Assembly (NCBI RefSeq): GCF_012034245.1
Contig: NZ_JAATEO010000009.1
Location: 1-64,000 of the forward strand
Length of the DNA stretch: 64,000 bases
Source of the DNA: Micromonospora thermarum
Lineage (GTDB): Bacteria; Actinomycetota; Actinomycetes; Mycobacteriales; Micromonosporaceae
Reading direction: 5' to 3'
Below are positions 52,544 to 62,114 of this stretch, one piece after another. The notes beneath the pieces were generated by a model. It did not search any database. It was not told where the DNA came from and worked only from the letters and a program-made list of their open reading frames with translations. The position numbers and the translations under genes were made by a program. Positions within the stretch are counted from its first letter, which is position 1, and each line of letters starts with the position of its first letter.

Positions 52544-52684
52544 GGAGCCACATACGCCGACGTCAATACGTCGGGCTCCACCCCGGCCCTGTCTGCCGAC
52601 ATCCTCGGCGACTGGCGCGAGGAGGTCGGCTGGCGCACCGCCGACAGCCGCGCCCCGCCCGCGCCGGACATCCACCTGCGCTGA
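52544..52684 (+). pseudogene. C-terminal remnant of a rhamnogalacturonan-lyase-like (PL11) gene
   Basis: An open stretch without a start codon reads YADVNTSGSTPALSADILGD and then WREEVGWRTADSRAPPAPD before a TGA at 52682. The string STPALSADILGDWREEV matches the conserved motif near the end of PL11 rhamnogalacturonan lyases (YesW/YesX type) as I know it. Only about 45 codons remain out of some 600, and the family's tail after WRT is also altered. Together with the upstream LacI-like operator, this suggests an internal deletion. Confidence 0.65.
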
Positions 52685-52854
52685 CGCGAGAGAATGAGGC
52701 ACCGGGCCGGAGCCGCGGAACCCGCTGACTCCGACCCGGTGCGCCACACCGTGGCACCCCCGACCCGTCCCGACCGGGAATGCCGTACCACCACCGGAAC
52801 CCAAGCTATGCGCGCCGCGCGTCCCGCGAGTGACGTCGGAGTAAAGATCGTGTT

Positions 52855-53880
52855 TCAGGTGTTCCGGGACAACCCACCGGCGATCAGCTCGAACGACCGC
52901 ACCCGGTCGGCCACGTCGTACACCAGCGTGGTGAGCATCAGCTCGTCCGCACCCGTACGCTCCAGCAGGTCCCCGAGCTGCCGCCGGACCGTCTCCGGCG
53001 AACCCGTCGCCTGCCCCTCCCGGCGCTGCGCGACGAACTCCCGCTCCAGCTCCGTGTACGGGTACGCCGCCGCCTCCTCCGGCGTGGCGAGGGGCTCCGG
53101 CCGGCCCGCGCGCAGCTTCAGGAACGACAGCCCCGCCGGCCCGGCCAGCCACTCGGCCCGCTCGTCGGTCTCCGCGCACACCGCGTTGACCGCCACCATC
53201 GCGTACGGCCGCTCCAGCCACCGCGACGGCCGGAAGCTCTGCCGGTACAGCGCCAGCGCCGGCAGCGTGTTCTGCGCGCTGAAGTGGTGCGCGAACGAGA
53301 ACGGCAGGCCCAGCAGCCCGGCCAACCGGGCGCTGAACCCGCTTGAGCCCAGCAGCCAGACCGCCGGCCGCTGCCCCAGGCCCGGCGTGGCCGTGATCGG
53401 CCCCGGGTCCTCACCGGTGAAGTAGTTCATCAGGTCCGTCAGCTCCCGGGGAAACCCCTCCGCCGACAGCCCCTCCATCGTCCGGCGCAGCGCCAGCGCC
53501 GTCATCTGGTCCGTGCCCGGCGCGCGCCCGATGCCGAGGTCGATCCGGCCCGGATGCAGCGCCTCCAGGGTGCCGAACTGCTCGGCCACCACCAGCGGCG
53601 CGTGGTTGGGCAGCATCACCCCGCCCGAGCCCAGCCGGATCGTGCTCGTGCGCGCCGCCAGGTGCGCCAGCAGCACCGCCGGCGCCGACGACGCGATCGC
53701 CGGCATGTTGTGGTGCTCGGCCACCCAGAACCGGTGGTACCCGAGTTCCTCCGTCCGGCGGGCCAGCTCGGTCGTGTGCCGCAGCGCCTCCCCGGCGCTC
53801 GCGCCGCGCGCCACCGGAGCAAGATCAAGAACAGACAACGGTACGTCGATCACAACCGTCGCCAACCGCCCGACCGTCAC
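52855..53880 (-). CDS. LLM class flavin-dependent oxidoreductase (luciferase-like)
   Basis: The 341-residue protein is a bacterial luciferase-like TIM barrel: [73 protein letters not shown] and [13 protein letters not shown], the MsnO8-like group. It would use FMN (or F420) for a monooxygenase or reductase reaction of unknown substrate. GTG 53880 is used; a GTG nine codons later also fits. It lies just downstream of the Lrp regulator on the same strand. Confidence 0.9.
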   Translation of the reverse strand: MTVGRLATVVIDVPLSVLDLAPVARGASAGEALRHTTELARRTEELGYHRFWVAEHHNMPAIASSAPAVLLAHLAARTSTIRLGSGGVMLPNHAPLVVAEQFGTLEALHPGRIDLGIGRAPGTDQMTALALRRTMEGLSAEGFPRELTDLMNYFTGEDPGPITATPGLGQRPAVWLLGSSGFSARLAGLLGLPFSFAHHFSAQNTLPALALYRQSFRPSRWLERPYAMVAVNAVCAETDERAEWLAGPAGLSFLKLRAGRPEPLATPEEAAAYPYTELEREFVAQRREGQATGSPETVRRQLGDLLERTGADELMLTTLVYDVADRVRSFELIAGGLSRNT

Positions 53881-53899
53881 GTCTGTTCCGGATCGTGCC

Positions 53900-54379
53900 C
53901 TATCCCACGCCGCGCGCCTGCTCGAAGATCAGGCTCGTCTGGGTGTGCTGCACCGCCGGATCCACCGCCAGATGGTCCAGCACGAAGTCCCGCAACGCGT
54001 CCGCCGACGCCGCCCGCACGTGCAGCACGTAGTCCTCCGCGCCCGCCACGTGGAACACCGACACCACCCCCGGCAACCGCACCGACCGCGCCCGGAACGC
54101 GTCCACCACCGCCCGGTCGTGCGCCGACAGCCGCACCGACACCAGCGCCTGCAACGGCAGGCCCACCGCCGTCGGGTCCACCTCCGCGTGGAACCCCCGG
54201 ATCGCCCCGCACTCCCGCAACGCCCGCGTACGCGCCAGGCAGGTCGACGGAGCCACCCCCACCCGTTCGGCGAGGGCGTTGTTCGGCAGGCGGCCGTCCG
54301 CGGCCAGCTCCGCCAGGATCGCGCGGTCGGTGTCGTCCAGGCTCGCGTACGGCCGCACATCGTTCGGTGCAACGGGCAT
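53900..54379 (-). CDS. Lrp/AsnC family transcriptional regulator
   Basis: The 159-residue protein has the Lrp helix-turn-helix ([20 protein letters not shown], then [20 protein letters not shown]) and an RAM/AsnC effector domain ([20 protein letters not shown]). Lrp proteins sense amino acids. It is divergent from a Cys/Met-metabolism PLP enzyme, its probable target. Two identical 12-bp direct repeats in the 100-base gap are the likely binding sites. Confidence 0.92.
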   Translation of the reverse strand: MPVAPNDVRPYASLDDTDRAILAELAADGRLPNNALAERVGVAPSTCLARTRALRECGAIRGFHAEVDPTAVGLPLQALVSVRLSAHDRAVVDAFRARSVRLPGVVSVFHVAGAEDYVLHVRAASADALRDFVLDHLAVDPAVQHTQTSLIFEQARGVG

Positions 54380-54431
54380 GCCGCCATCCTCTCCCGAATC
54401 GCACAGCCTTGCCTAGGGCATCTGCCGAATG

Positions 54432-54474
54432 ATGTTCGATCCTATTGCTCTGCATACCTCACATGTTCGATCCT
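54432..54474. promoter_or_regulatory. Probable Lrp operator: 12-bp direct repeats
   Basis: ATGTTCGATCCT occurs at 54432-54443 and 54463-54474, 31 bases apart (about three helical turns), in the otherwise AT-richer gap between the Lrp gene and the PLP enzyme gene. Confidence 0.6.
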
Positions 54475-54481
54475 TCCCGGC

Positions 54482-55642
54482 ATGACGACCGTGGACACCC
54501 GAGCCGTGCACGCCGGCCGCGACGACCTCGCCGCCCTCGGCGTCCACGCCGCGCCCATCGACCTGTCCACCACCAACCCGCTGCCCTCCGTCGACACCGG
54601 CGGCGACGCGTACGAGACCCTCGCCACCGGCGGGACCCTCCCACCCGGCGGCACCGCCGTCTACCAGCGGCTCTGGAACCCCACCGTCGCCCGCTTCGAG
54701 ACCGCCCTCGCCGACCTCGAAGGCACCACCGACGCCGTCGCCTTCGCCAGCGGCATGGCCGCCCTCACCGCCACCCTGCTCGCCGCCACCCGGGAGGGGA
54801 AGCGGCACCTCGTCGCCGTCCGCCCCCTCTACGGCGGCACCGACCACGTCCTCGCCACCGGCCTGCTCGGCACCGACGTCACCTGGGCCCGCCCCGACGA
54901 GGTCGCCGCCGCCGTCCGGCCCGACACCGCGCTCGTCCTCGTCGAGACCCCCGCCAACCCCACCCTCGACCTCGTCGACATCGCCGCGCTCGCCCGCGCC
55001 GCCGGGCACGCGCCACTGCTCGTCGACAACACCGTCGCCACGCCCGTGCTCCAGCAGCCCGCCCGGCACGGCGCCACCCTCGTCCTGCACAGCGCCACCA
55101 AGAGCATCGGCGGCCACGGCGACGTCCTTGCCGGCGTCGTCGCCTGCGACACCGACTGGGCCAGCCGGCTCCGGCAGGTGCGGGCACTCACCGGCGCGAT
55201 CCTGCACCCCCTCGGCGCGTACCTCGCCCACCGCGGCCTTCAGACCCTCCCGCTGCGCGTCCGCGCCCAGCAGGCCGGCGCCGAGAAACTCGCCGCCTGG
55301 CTCGCCGACCACCCCGCCGTCACGCGCGTCCACCACCCCTCGCTGCACGACCCCGCCGGGCTCGTCGGCCGCCAGATGGCCGGCCCGGGCAGCCTCCTCG
55401 CCTTCGAGGTACGCGGCGCCGCGCCCGCCGCGGCCGCCGTCGCCGGCGCCTGCCGGCTCATCACCCACGCCGTGTCGCTTGGCGGCGTCGACACCCTGAT
55501 CCAGCACCCGGCGTCGCTCACCCACCGGCCGGTGCAGGGGGAGGCCAAGCCGGTCGGCGGGCTGCTGCGGCTGTCGGTCGGCCTGGAGGACCCGGAGGAC
55601 CTGCGCACGGACCTGGAGCAGGCGCTCGCCGCGATCGCCTGA
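54482..55642 (+). CDS. Cys/Met metabolism PLP-dependent enzyme (cystathionine gamma-lyase/synthase-like)
   Basis: The 386-residue enzyme shows the family motifs TRAVHAGRDDLAALGVHAAP, YQRLWNPTVARFETALADLE, AFASGMAALTATLL, the PLP region VETPANPTLDLVDIAALARA, VDNTVATPVLQQPARHGATL, and the PLP lysine in HSATKSIGGHGDVLAGVV. It could act as cystathionine gamma-lyase or methionine gamma-lyase; motifs do not decide. ATG 54482 is the start. It is divergent from an Lrp regulator. Confidence 0.9.
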   Translation: MTTVDTRAVHAGRDDLAALGVHAAPIDLSTTNPLPSVDTGGDAYETLATGGTLPPGGTAVYQRLWNPTVARFETALADLEGTTDAVAFASGMAALTATLLAATREGKRHLVAVRPLYGGTDHVLATGLLGTDVTWARPDEVAAAVRPDTALVLVETPANPTLDLVDIAALARAAGHAPLLVDNTVATPVLQQPARHGATLVLHSATKSIGGHGDVLAGVVACDTDWASRLRQVRALTGAILHPLGAYLAHRGLQTLPLRVRAQQAGAEKLAAWLADHPAVTRVHHPSLHDPAGLVGRQMAGPGSLLAFEVRGAAPAAAAVAGACRLITHAVSLGGVDTLIQHPASLTHRPVQGEAKPVGGLLRLSVGLEDPEDLRTDLEQALAAIA

Positions 55643-55673
55643 CGGTCCAGCCGGAGCGTGCCTGCACCGCGCG

Positions 55674-56422
55674 TCACGACTTCGGGCCGACGTGGCGGTC
55701 GAGTGCGACGACGGCTTCCCGTCGCGCGACGGACAGCGACCACGGAAAGTTCATCCGCCAGGAGATGCCCAGCAGGTCGAGGGCCCACTGGCAGTGGTTC
55801 ATGATGTCGGCTGAGCGATTCGAGAACATGTAGCGCGGATAGAGGTACTCCTTGCCGCGCACCGGCACCCGATTGGTGAACCGGGTGCCGTCAGAGTGGA
55901 ACAGCCCGCGGAGGAAGTGTCCTGCCTGCTCGGTGACGATGTCACGTTGTCAGTCGGCGAGCACGATCGGCCGCTGATGCTTCTTGCCCGGGCCGTGCTG
56001 CGAAACAGGCATGGCCGGTGCTTTCCGGTGCTCTGCACCGCCACGCAACCTCGCTTCTGAATGCGTTGGACCTTGTTCGCGAGAACAGTCCGCATCGCGG
56101 TGTCGCACGCGTCGATGAGGTTGGGCCACGCGTCGGCGCAGTAGATGCGGAGGACGGGGGTGGGGTCGGACGTGACGAGGTGACCGTCGCCGAGATACAG
56201 GCCGAGCAGGTAGGCGTATGCCGCCGGATCAGTCAACTTGGCGACATCGGGCGCGCACCGGAAGCAGCGCGTCGCCGTGCCGAACATCGCCGGCTCGGGC
56301 CGGTCGACGCACCAGTGCCAGACCGTCGTGTACGGCAGGGAGAGTGTGCGGGCCACTGCCTTGATGTTGTAGCCGCGGGCACGAAGGGCGCGGGCGCGTG
56401 CCCGCATCTCTGGTGGATGCAC
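55674..56422 (-). pseudogene. Broken HTH/LAGLIDADG-like protein gene (frameshift and nonsense codon)
   Basis: Read from ATG 56422, an N-terminal helix-turn-helix (ALRARGYNIKAVARTLSLPY) is followed by YLLGLYLGDGHL, a LAGLIDADG-like motif. Near 56006-56015 one base, probably a C, is missing (CTGTTTCGCAG where CTGTTTCCGCAG is expected), after which the homologous frame continues as QHGPGKKHQRPIVLAD. It then meets TGA at 55957-55959 where Trp is expected, and continues QRDIVTEQAGHFLRGLFHSD, PRYMFSNRSADIM and ALDRHVGPKS. Intact relatives, which I recall as common in actinobacteria, are about 240-260 residues. It lies beside the 3-prime end of tRNA-Leu. Confidence 0.75.
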
Positions 56423-56454
56423 ACCTGAATCTTCGAACAGGTGTATGACAAGAG

Positions 56455-56538
56455 TGCCGGGAGCGGGACTTGAACCCGCACGCCCTTACGGGCAGATGCT
56501 TTTGAGGCATCCGAGTCTGCCGATTCCTCCATCCCGGC
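56455..56538 (-). tRNA. tRNA-Leu (anticodon CAA)
   Basis: On the minus strand the acceptor GCCGGGA pairs with TCCCGGC, followed by discriminator A. The anticodon arm GATGC/GCATC holds the loop CTCAAAA with anticodon CAA (reads UUG). A long variable arm typical of tRNA-Leu (CTGCCCGTAAGGGCGT region) and the T-loop GGTTCAAGTCC are present. Length is 84 nt and CCA is not encoded. Confidence 0.95.
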
Positions 56539-56634
56539 ATCCCCCTCACGAGGGTGTGGCTCACTGTACCCGACTAGGCTCATGCGGGAGCATGGGTGGT
56601 AGCCGTGCTGAGAACGATGGTGGGGGTAAGGCTC

Positions 56635-57255
56635 GTGGCCGAGACGCAGACGGACGCCGAGCGCAGGCGCGTACTGATCGCCGAGGACGAGGCGCTCATC
56701 CGGCTGGACCTCGCCGAGATGCTCGCCGAGGAGGGCTACGAGGTCGTCGGCGAGGCCGGCGACGGTGAGACCGCCGTCCGGCTCGCCGAGGAGCTGAAGC
56801 CCGACCTGGTCATCCTCGACATCAAGATGCCGATCATGGACGGGCTGGCCGCCGCCGAGCGGATCGCCGGCGCCCGGATCGCCCCGGTGATCATCCTGAC
56901 CGCGTTCAGCCAGCGGGACCTGGTGGAGCGGGCGCGGGCGGCCGGCGCGATGGCGTACCTGGTGAAGCCCTTCCAGAAGAGCGACCTGGTGCCGGCGGTG
57001 GAGATCGCCCTGTCGCGGTACTCGGAGATCGCCGCCCTCGAGTCGGAGGTCGCCGGCCTGACCGACCGCCTGGAGGTCCGCAAGACCGTCGAGCGCGCGA
57101 AGGGCGCGCTGATGACGACGTACGGGATGACCGAGCCGCAGGCGTTCAAGTGGATCCAGCGCACGGCGATGGACCACCGGATGACCATGAAGGAGGTCGC
57201 CGAGCGGATCCTCGCGGAGACCGCCGGCGGCGAGGTGGCCCGCCCGGCCACCTGA
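56635..57255 (+). CDS. pdtaR: ANTAR-domain response regulator (PdtaR-like)
   Basis: The 206-residue protein has a receiver domain (VLIAEDEALIRLDLAEMLAE, phosphoacceptor Asp62 in VILDIKMP, Lys in YLVKPF) and a C-terminal ANTAR RNA-binding domain (LEVRKTVERAKGALMTTYGM, then EPQAFKWIQRTAMDHRMTMK). Phosphorylated ANTAR proteins bind paired hexanucleotide hairpins in RNA and prevent termination; in mycobacteria PdtaS/PdtaR is such a pair. No kinase is adjacent. GTG 56635 (MAETQTDAERRR) is chosen by resemblance to the family; ATG 56617 is possible. Confidence 0.9.
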   Translation: MAETQTDAERRRVLIAEDEALIRLDLAEMLAEEGYEVVGEAGDGETAVRLAEELKPDLVILDIKMPIMDGLAAAERIAGARIAPVIILTAFSQRDLVERARAAGAMAYLVKPFQKSDLVPAVEIALSRYSEIAALESEVAGLTDRLEVRKTVERAKGALMTTYGMTEPQAFKWIQRTAMDHRMTMKEVAERILAETAGGEVARPAT

Positions 57256-57293
57256 GGACCCACCCGGCCGGTCCGGGTGCCGCCCCGGATCGA

Positions 57294-57299
57294 TAGCAT
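57294..57299 (+). promoter_or_regulatory. -10 box of a leaderless promoter for the lipoprotein gene
   Basis: TAGCAT lies 7 nt before GTG 57307. Confidence 0.5.
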
Positions 57300-57306
57300 C
57301 GGATCC

Positions 57307-58485
57307 GTGTCGGCGCGGCGGCTGGTGGCGGTGCTCACGGCCGTCGTGCTGCTCGCCGGCTGCGAGCGGGCCACGTCGTTCGACGGGCCGGAGCCCCCGC
57401 TGAGGCCCGCCTGGGCCTCGCTGTCCCTTCCGCTCCCGCCGGGCCCTCCGGGGCGGCTGCTGCTGCGCGACGCGGCGACCTGCGGGGGCCGGTGGTACGT
57501 GACGGGTGGCGTCGCCGACGCGGCGGGTGGCACCCGGCCGGCGGCGTGGACGAGTGCGGACGGTGTGACGTTCACGCCGCTGACGCTGGTGCCGTCGAGC
57601 TTCTCCGGTGAGCAGCACGTGCTGTCGGCGGTGGCGTGCCGCGGGTCGCGGGTGGCGGCGGTCGGGTCGAAGGGCGGGGGAGTGCACGGCAATCCGCGGG
57701 TCGGGACCTGGGCGCAGGGCCCGGACGGGGCGTTGCGGGAGGTGCTGGCGCCGTTCGAGCAGTTCGGTGGCCCGCGGGCGGTACGCGTCGGCCGGCTGGT
57801 GGCGGGTCCGCGGGGCTGGCTGGTGGTGGGTTCGCGGGTGGCCGGGGCCGCGGTGTGGATCTCGCCGGACTCGTCGGCGTTCACCCTGGTGGAGGGCGCG
57901 CCGGAGCTCGCGGGCGACGGTCGCGGGCGCACGGCGGCGGACGACGCGGTGGCCGTACCGTCCGGGTGGCTGGTGGTGGGGTCGTTGCTGGCGGCGGCCG
58001 GGCCCCGGCCGTTGGCCTGGACGTCGGCGGACGGCCGGGTGTGGCGGCGGGCGGAGCTGCCAGGTGGGCCGGTCGGGTCCGGGGCGGCACAGCGGGTGGT
58101 GGCCTCCGCGCGCGGGCCGGTGGCGGTGGGTTCGGCGGGTGCCGCGGGCTTCGGGGCGTGGCGGTTGTCGGGCGACGGGTGGCGGTGGGTCGGGACGTTG
58201 GGTACGGCCGGGACGTCCGCGGGGGGTGGGGTGCCGTCGGTGGCGGGTCTGGCGGCGGCCGGCGGGGACCTGGTGGCGGTCGTCCGCGAGGCGGCCGGTC
58301 ACGCGCTGTGGACGTCGTCCGATGCGGGGGATTCGTGGCGACCGATGGCGCTGCCGAGGGCGGTTCCGGACACGGGTGACACGGCGGTGGCGGTGGCCAC
58401 CGATGGAGATCGATTGCTGTTGGTCGAGGATGACGGAAAAGGGTCCCGTGCCTGGTGGGGGCGGGTGCCGGCGGTCGATCGGTAG
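57307..58485 (+). CDS. Hypothetical lipoprotein with beta-propeller-like repeats
   Basis: The 392-residue protein has a lipoprotein signal (RRLVAVLTAVVLLAGC, lipobox LAGC, Cys19). The mature part contains repeated strands of the kind RPAAWTSADGVTFTPLTL, RPLAWTSADGRVWRRAEL and HALWTSSDAGDSWRPMAL. These W-T/S-S-x-D-G/A-x-x-W blades resemble sialidase/BNR-like beta-propellers. It would be anchored on the outer face of the membrane after Lgt modification. Function unknown. It lies between the ANTAR regulator and the liv operon. Confidence 0.8.
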   Translation: MSARRLVAVLTAVVLLAGCERATSFDGPEPPLRPAWASLSLPLPPGPPGRLLLRDAATCGGRWYVTGGVADAAGGTRPAAWTSADGVTFTPLTLVPSSFSGEQHVLSAVACRGSRVAAVGSKGGGVHGNPRVGTWAQGPDGALREVLAPFEQFGGPRAVRVGRLVAGPRGWLVVGSRVAGAAVWISPDSSAFTLVEGAPELAGDGRGRTAADDAVAVPSGWLVVGSLLAAAGPRPLAWTSADGRVWRRAELPGGPVGSGAAQRVVASARGPVAVGSAGAAGFGAWRLSGDGWRWVGTLGTAGTSAGGGVPSVAGLAAAGGDLVAVVREAAGHALWTSSDAGDSWRPMALPRAVPDTGDTAVAVATDGDRLLLVEDDGKGSRAWWGRVPAVDR

Positions 58486-58509
58486 CTGGTCTAACGACTT
58501 TCGCTCGTT

Positions 58510-58573
58510 ACCTTCGAAACGAAGGTGAAAAGCCTTCACAACTGAAGGTTCTTACAGCGATCGTTTCCGATCG
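58510..58573 (+). promoter_or_regulatory. Cluster of three small hairpins in the leader region of livK
   Basis: Three hairpins follow closely: ACCTTCGAAACGAAGGT (58510-58526), CCTTC-ACAACT-GAAGG (58533-58548) and CGATC-GTTTCC-GATCG (58558-58573). They lie between the lipoprotein gene and livK in locally AT-richer DNA. They could be a terminator cluster or a regulatory leader; I do not recognise a known riboswitch. Confidence 0.5.
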
Positions 58574-58745
58574 GGCACGGCGTGTAACGGTTCGGTCAAC
58601 CCGATCCCCTGGGGCTTACATCACAGCTCAACGGTGGGATAACGTCCGGCCCCAGACCGGCGACGACGGTCTGGTTCGGCCGCCCCCGCAAGGGCCAATC
58701 GGCACCGGGTGGATCGGACCATTGGGATGGAGGAGGGTACGAGCC

Positions 58746-59918
58746 GTGAGGCAGAAGCTCGCACGGGTGCTGGGTGGCATCGCCATCAGCGCTCTGGTGT
58801 TCGGCGGCGCGGCCGCTTGCAAGGCTGACAGTGGTAGCGAGGGTGGCGGCGGCAGCAACGCCGCCTGCGATCTCAAGATCGGCTTCTTCGGCCCGCTCAC
58901 CGGCGACGCCGCCGGTCTCGGTATCCACATGCGTAACGGCACCAAGCTGGCGATCGACCAGTACAACAAGGAGAACGCCGACTGCAAGGTCAACCTGACC
59001 GAGTACGACTCGCAGGGTGACCCGGCCAAGGCCCCCGCCCTCGCCCAGCAGGCCGTCGGTGACCAGAAGGTCGTCGGCATCATCGGCCCGGCCTTCTCCG
59101 GCGAGTCCGAGGTCGCCGACCCGATCTTCGACGAGGCGGGTCTGCCGATCATCACCCCGTCGGCCACCCGGCCGAGCCTGAGCACCAAGGGCTGGAAGAT
59201 CTTCCACCGGGGCGTCGGTAACGACACCTCGCAGGGCCCGGCCGCCGGTCGGTACATCAAGGACGTCTTGAAGGCCGAGAAGGTCTACGTCGTCGACGAC
59301 CAGTCCGCCTACGGCGCCGGTCTGAAGGACGAGGTCAAGAAGGTCATCGGCGCGAGCGTGGTCGGCGAGGACAAGATCCAGGTCAAGCAGACCAACTTCT
59401 CCGCCGTCTCCACCCGGATCATCTCCAGCGGCGCGACGGTGCTGTTCTTCGGTGGCTACTACACCGAGGCGGGCCTGCTGCTCAAGCAGCTCAAGGGCGC
59501 CGGCTGGAAGGGCACGATGGTCGCCGGTGACGGCGTCAACGACGCCAACTTCATCAAGGTCGCCGGCGAGGCGGTCGCCGAGGGCACGATCCTGACCTGC
59601 CCGTGCGCTCCGGCCACGGCGGCCAAGGGCACCTTCCTCACCGACTACAAGGCGGCGTTCGACAACGCCGAGCCCGGCACCTACGCCGACGTGTCGTACG
59701 ACATCACCAAGATCATGCTGGAGGGCATCAAGGCGGGTAAGGCCACCCGTGCCGACCTGCTGTCCTTCATCAAGTCGTACAACAAGGCGGGCACCGCGAC
59801 CGGCGTGACCTACAAGTTCGAGGGCACCGGCGAGCTGGACCCGGCCCAGGTCATCGTCTGGGCGTTCAAGGTCAACGCGGGCAAGGTCGTTCCGGACGTC
59901 GAGATCCCCAAGGCCTGA
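58746..59918 (+). CDS. livK: Branched-chain amino acid ABC transporter substrate-binding lipoprotein
   Basis: The 390-residue protein has a lipoprotein signal ending AAAC (Cys25), a Ser/Gly-rich linker, and a type I periplasmic binding fold: CDLKIGFFGPLTGDAAGLGI, LAIDQYNKENADCKVNLTEY, VVGIIGPAFSGESEVADPIF, IITPSATRPSLSTKGW. It captures leucine, isoleucine, valine or related amino acids outside the cell. GTG 58746 has GGAGGAGGG upstream; the frame is open much further upstream but without coding character. A strong hairpin after the stop separates it from livH. Confidence 0.93.
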   Translation: MRQKLARVLGGIAISALVFGGAAACKADSGSEGGGGSNAACDLKIGFFGPLTGDAAGLGIHMRNGTKLAIDQYNKENADCKVNLTEYDSQGDPAKAPALAQQAVGDQKVVGIIGPAFSGESEVADPIFDEAGLPIITPSATRPSLSTKGWKIFHRGVGNDTSQGPAAGRYIKDVLKAEKVYVVDDQSAYGAGLKDEVKKVIGASVVGEDKIQVKQTNFSAVSTRIISSGATVLFFGGYYTEAGLLLKQLKGAGWKGTMVAGDGVNDANFIKVAGEAVAEGTILTCPCAPATAAKGTFLTDYKAAFDNAEPGTYADVSYDITKIMLEGIKAGKATRADLLSFIKSYNKAGTATGVTYKFEGTGELDPAQVIVWAFKVNAGKVVPDVEIPKA

Positions 59919-59949
59919 CCGGACAGCCGGTCCCCCTCGGGAACCACGG

Positions 59950-59978
59950 TGCGGCCGGGAGTTCTGCTCCCGGCCGCA
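59950..59978 (+). terminator. Intra-operon hairpin between livK and livH
   Basis: TGCGGCCGGGAG (59950-59961) pairs perfectly with 59967-59978 around the loop TTCTG. In the liv operon it would end or protect most transcripts after livK, giving more binding protein than permease. Confidence 0.75.
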
Positions 59979-60006
59979 TCGCTTGGCCGCACCTTTGGAG
60001 CCCCAC

Positions 60007-60953
60007 TTGAACTTCGATGAGTTCTTCGGAAACTTTCCGGCGCTGACCATAACCGGGTTGGAGCAGGGCGCGATCTACGCGCTCGTCGCTCTCGGCTACA
60101 CCCTGGTCTACGGTGTGCTGCGCCTGATCAACTTTGCCCACTCCGAGGTCTTCATGGTCGGTACCTTCACCGCCCTGTGGACGTGGGAGGCGCTGGGCTA
60201 CAACCAGAACAGCCCCTCACCGGCGTTCGGTGCGCTGCTGATAGCCCTGCTGGCCGGCCTCGTCGTGGCGGCGCTGGCCTCGGCGGTGACCGCGGTGACG
60301 GTGGAGCTGGTGGCGTACCGGCCGCTGCGCAAGCGCAACGCCCCGCCGCTGGCGTTCCTCATCACCGCGATCGGCGCGTCCTTCGTGCTGGCCGAGTCGT
60401 TCGGTATCGGCACCTCCCGGGCGCCGTTCGGCATGCCCAACCTGATCCCGCAGGAGACGCTCTTCACCGTCTTCGGCGCCGCGGTCACCAACGTCCAGCT
60501 GATCATCCTCGGGGTGACGCTGGTGATGATGGTCGGCCTGGACCAGTTCGTGAACCGCAGCCGGCTCGGCCGCGGCATCCGCGCGGTGGCCCAGGACGCG
60601 GACACCGCCGCGCTGATGGGCGTCAACAAGAACCGGGTCATCCTGCTGGTGTTCGTGCTCGGCGGTCTGATGGCCGGTGTCGCGGCGCTGCTGTGGAACG
60701 TCCGGTACGGCTACACCAAGTTCAACGTCGGCTTCCTCATCGGGCTGAAGGCCTTCGCGGCCGCGGTCCTCGGCGGTATCGGCAACCTGCGCGGCGCGCT
60801 GCTCGGTGGCCTGCTGCTCGGGGTGGCGGAGAACTACGCGGCGGGCCTGTTCGGTGGCGACTGGAAGGACTTCACCGGTTTCGTGCTGCTGGTCGTGTTG
60901 CTGATGTTCCGGCCGACCGGTCTGCTCGGTGAATCACTCGGGAGGGCGCGCGC

Positions 60954-60957
<4 letters not shown>
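60007..60957 (+). CDS. livH: Branched-chain amino acid ABC transporter permease LivH
   Basis: The 316-residue permease has about eight TM helices and the LivH features NFAHSEVFMVGTFTALW near the N-terminus and the coupling EAA-like segment RAVAQDADTAALMGVNKNRV. The best start is TTG 60007 (MNFDEFFGNFPALTITGLEQ), with GGAG 7 nt upstream; TTG 59983 is the only other candidate. A TTG start after a terminator-like hairpin should lower its expression relative to livK. The stop overlaps the livM ATG by four bases. Confidence 0.92.

Positions 60958-62106
<1,149 letters not shown>

Positions 62107-62114
<8 letters not shown>

Noticed and set aside
54482..55642. Naming the PLP enzyme specifically as methionine gamma-lyase or cystathionine gamma-lyase
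   Set aside because: The motifs seen are shared by the whole Cys/Met metabolism family and do not decide between them.
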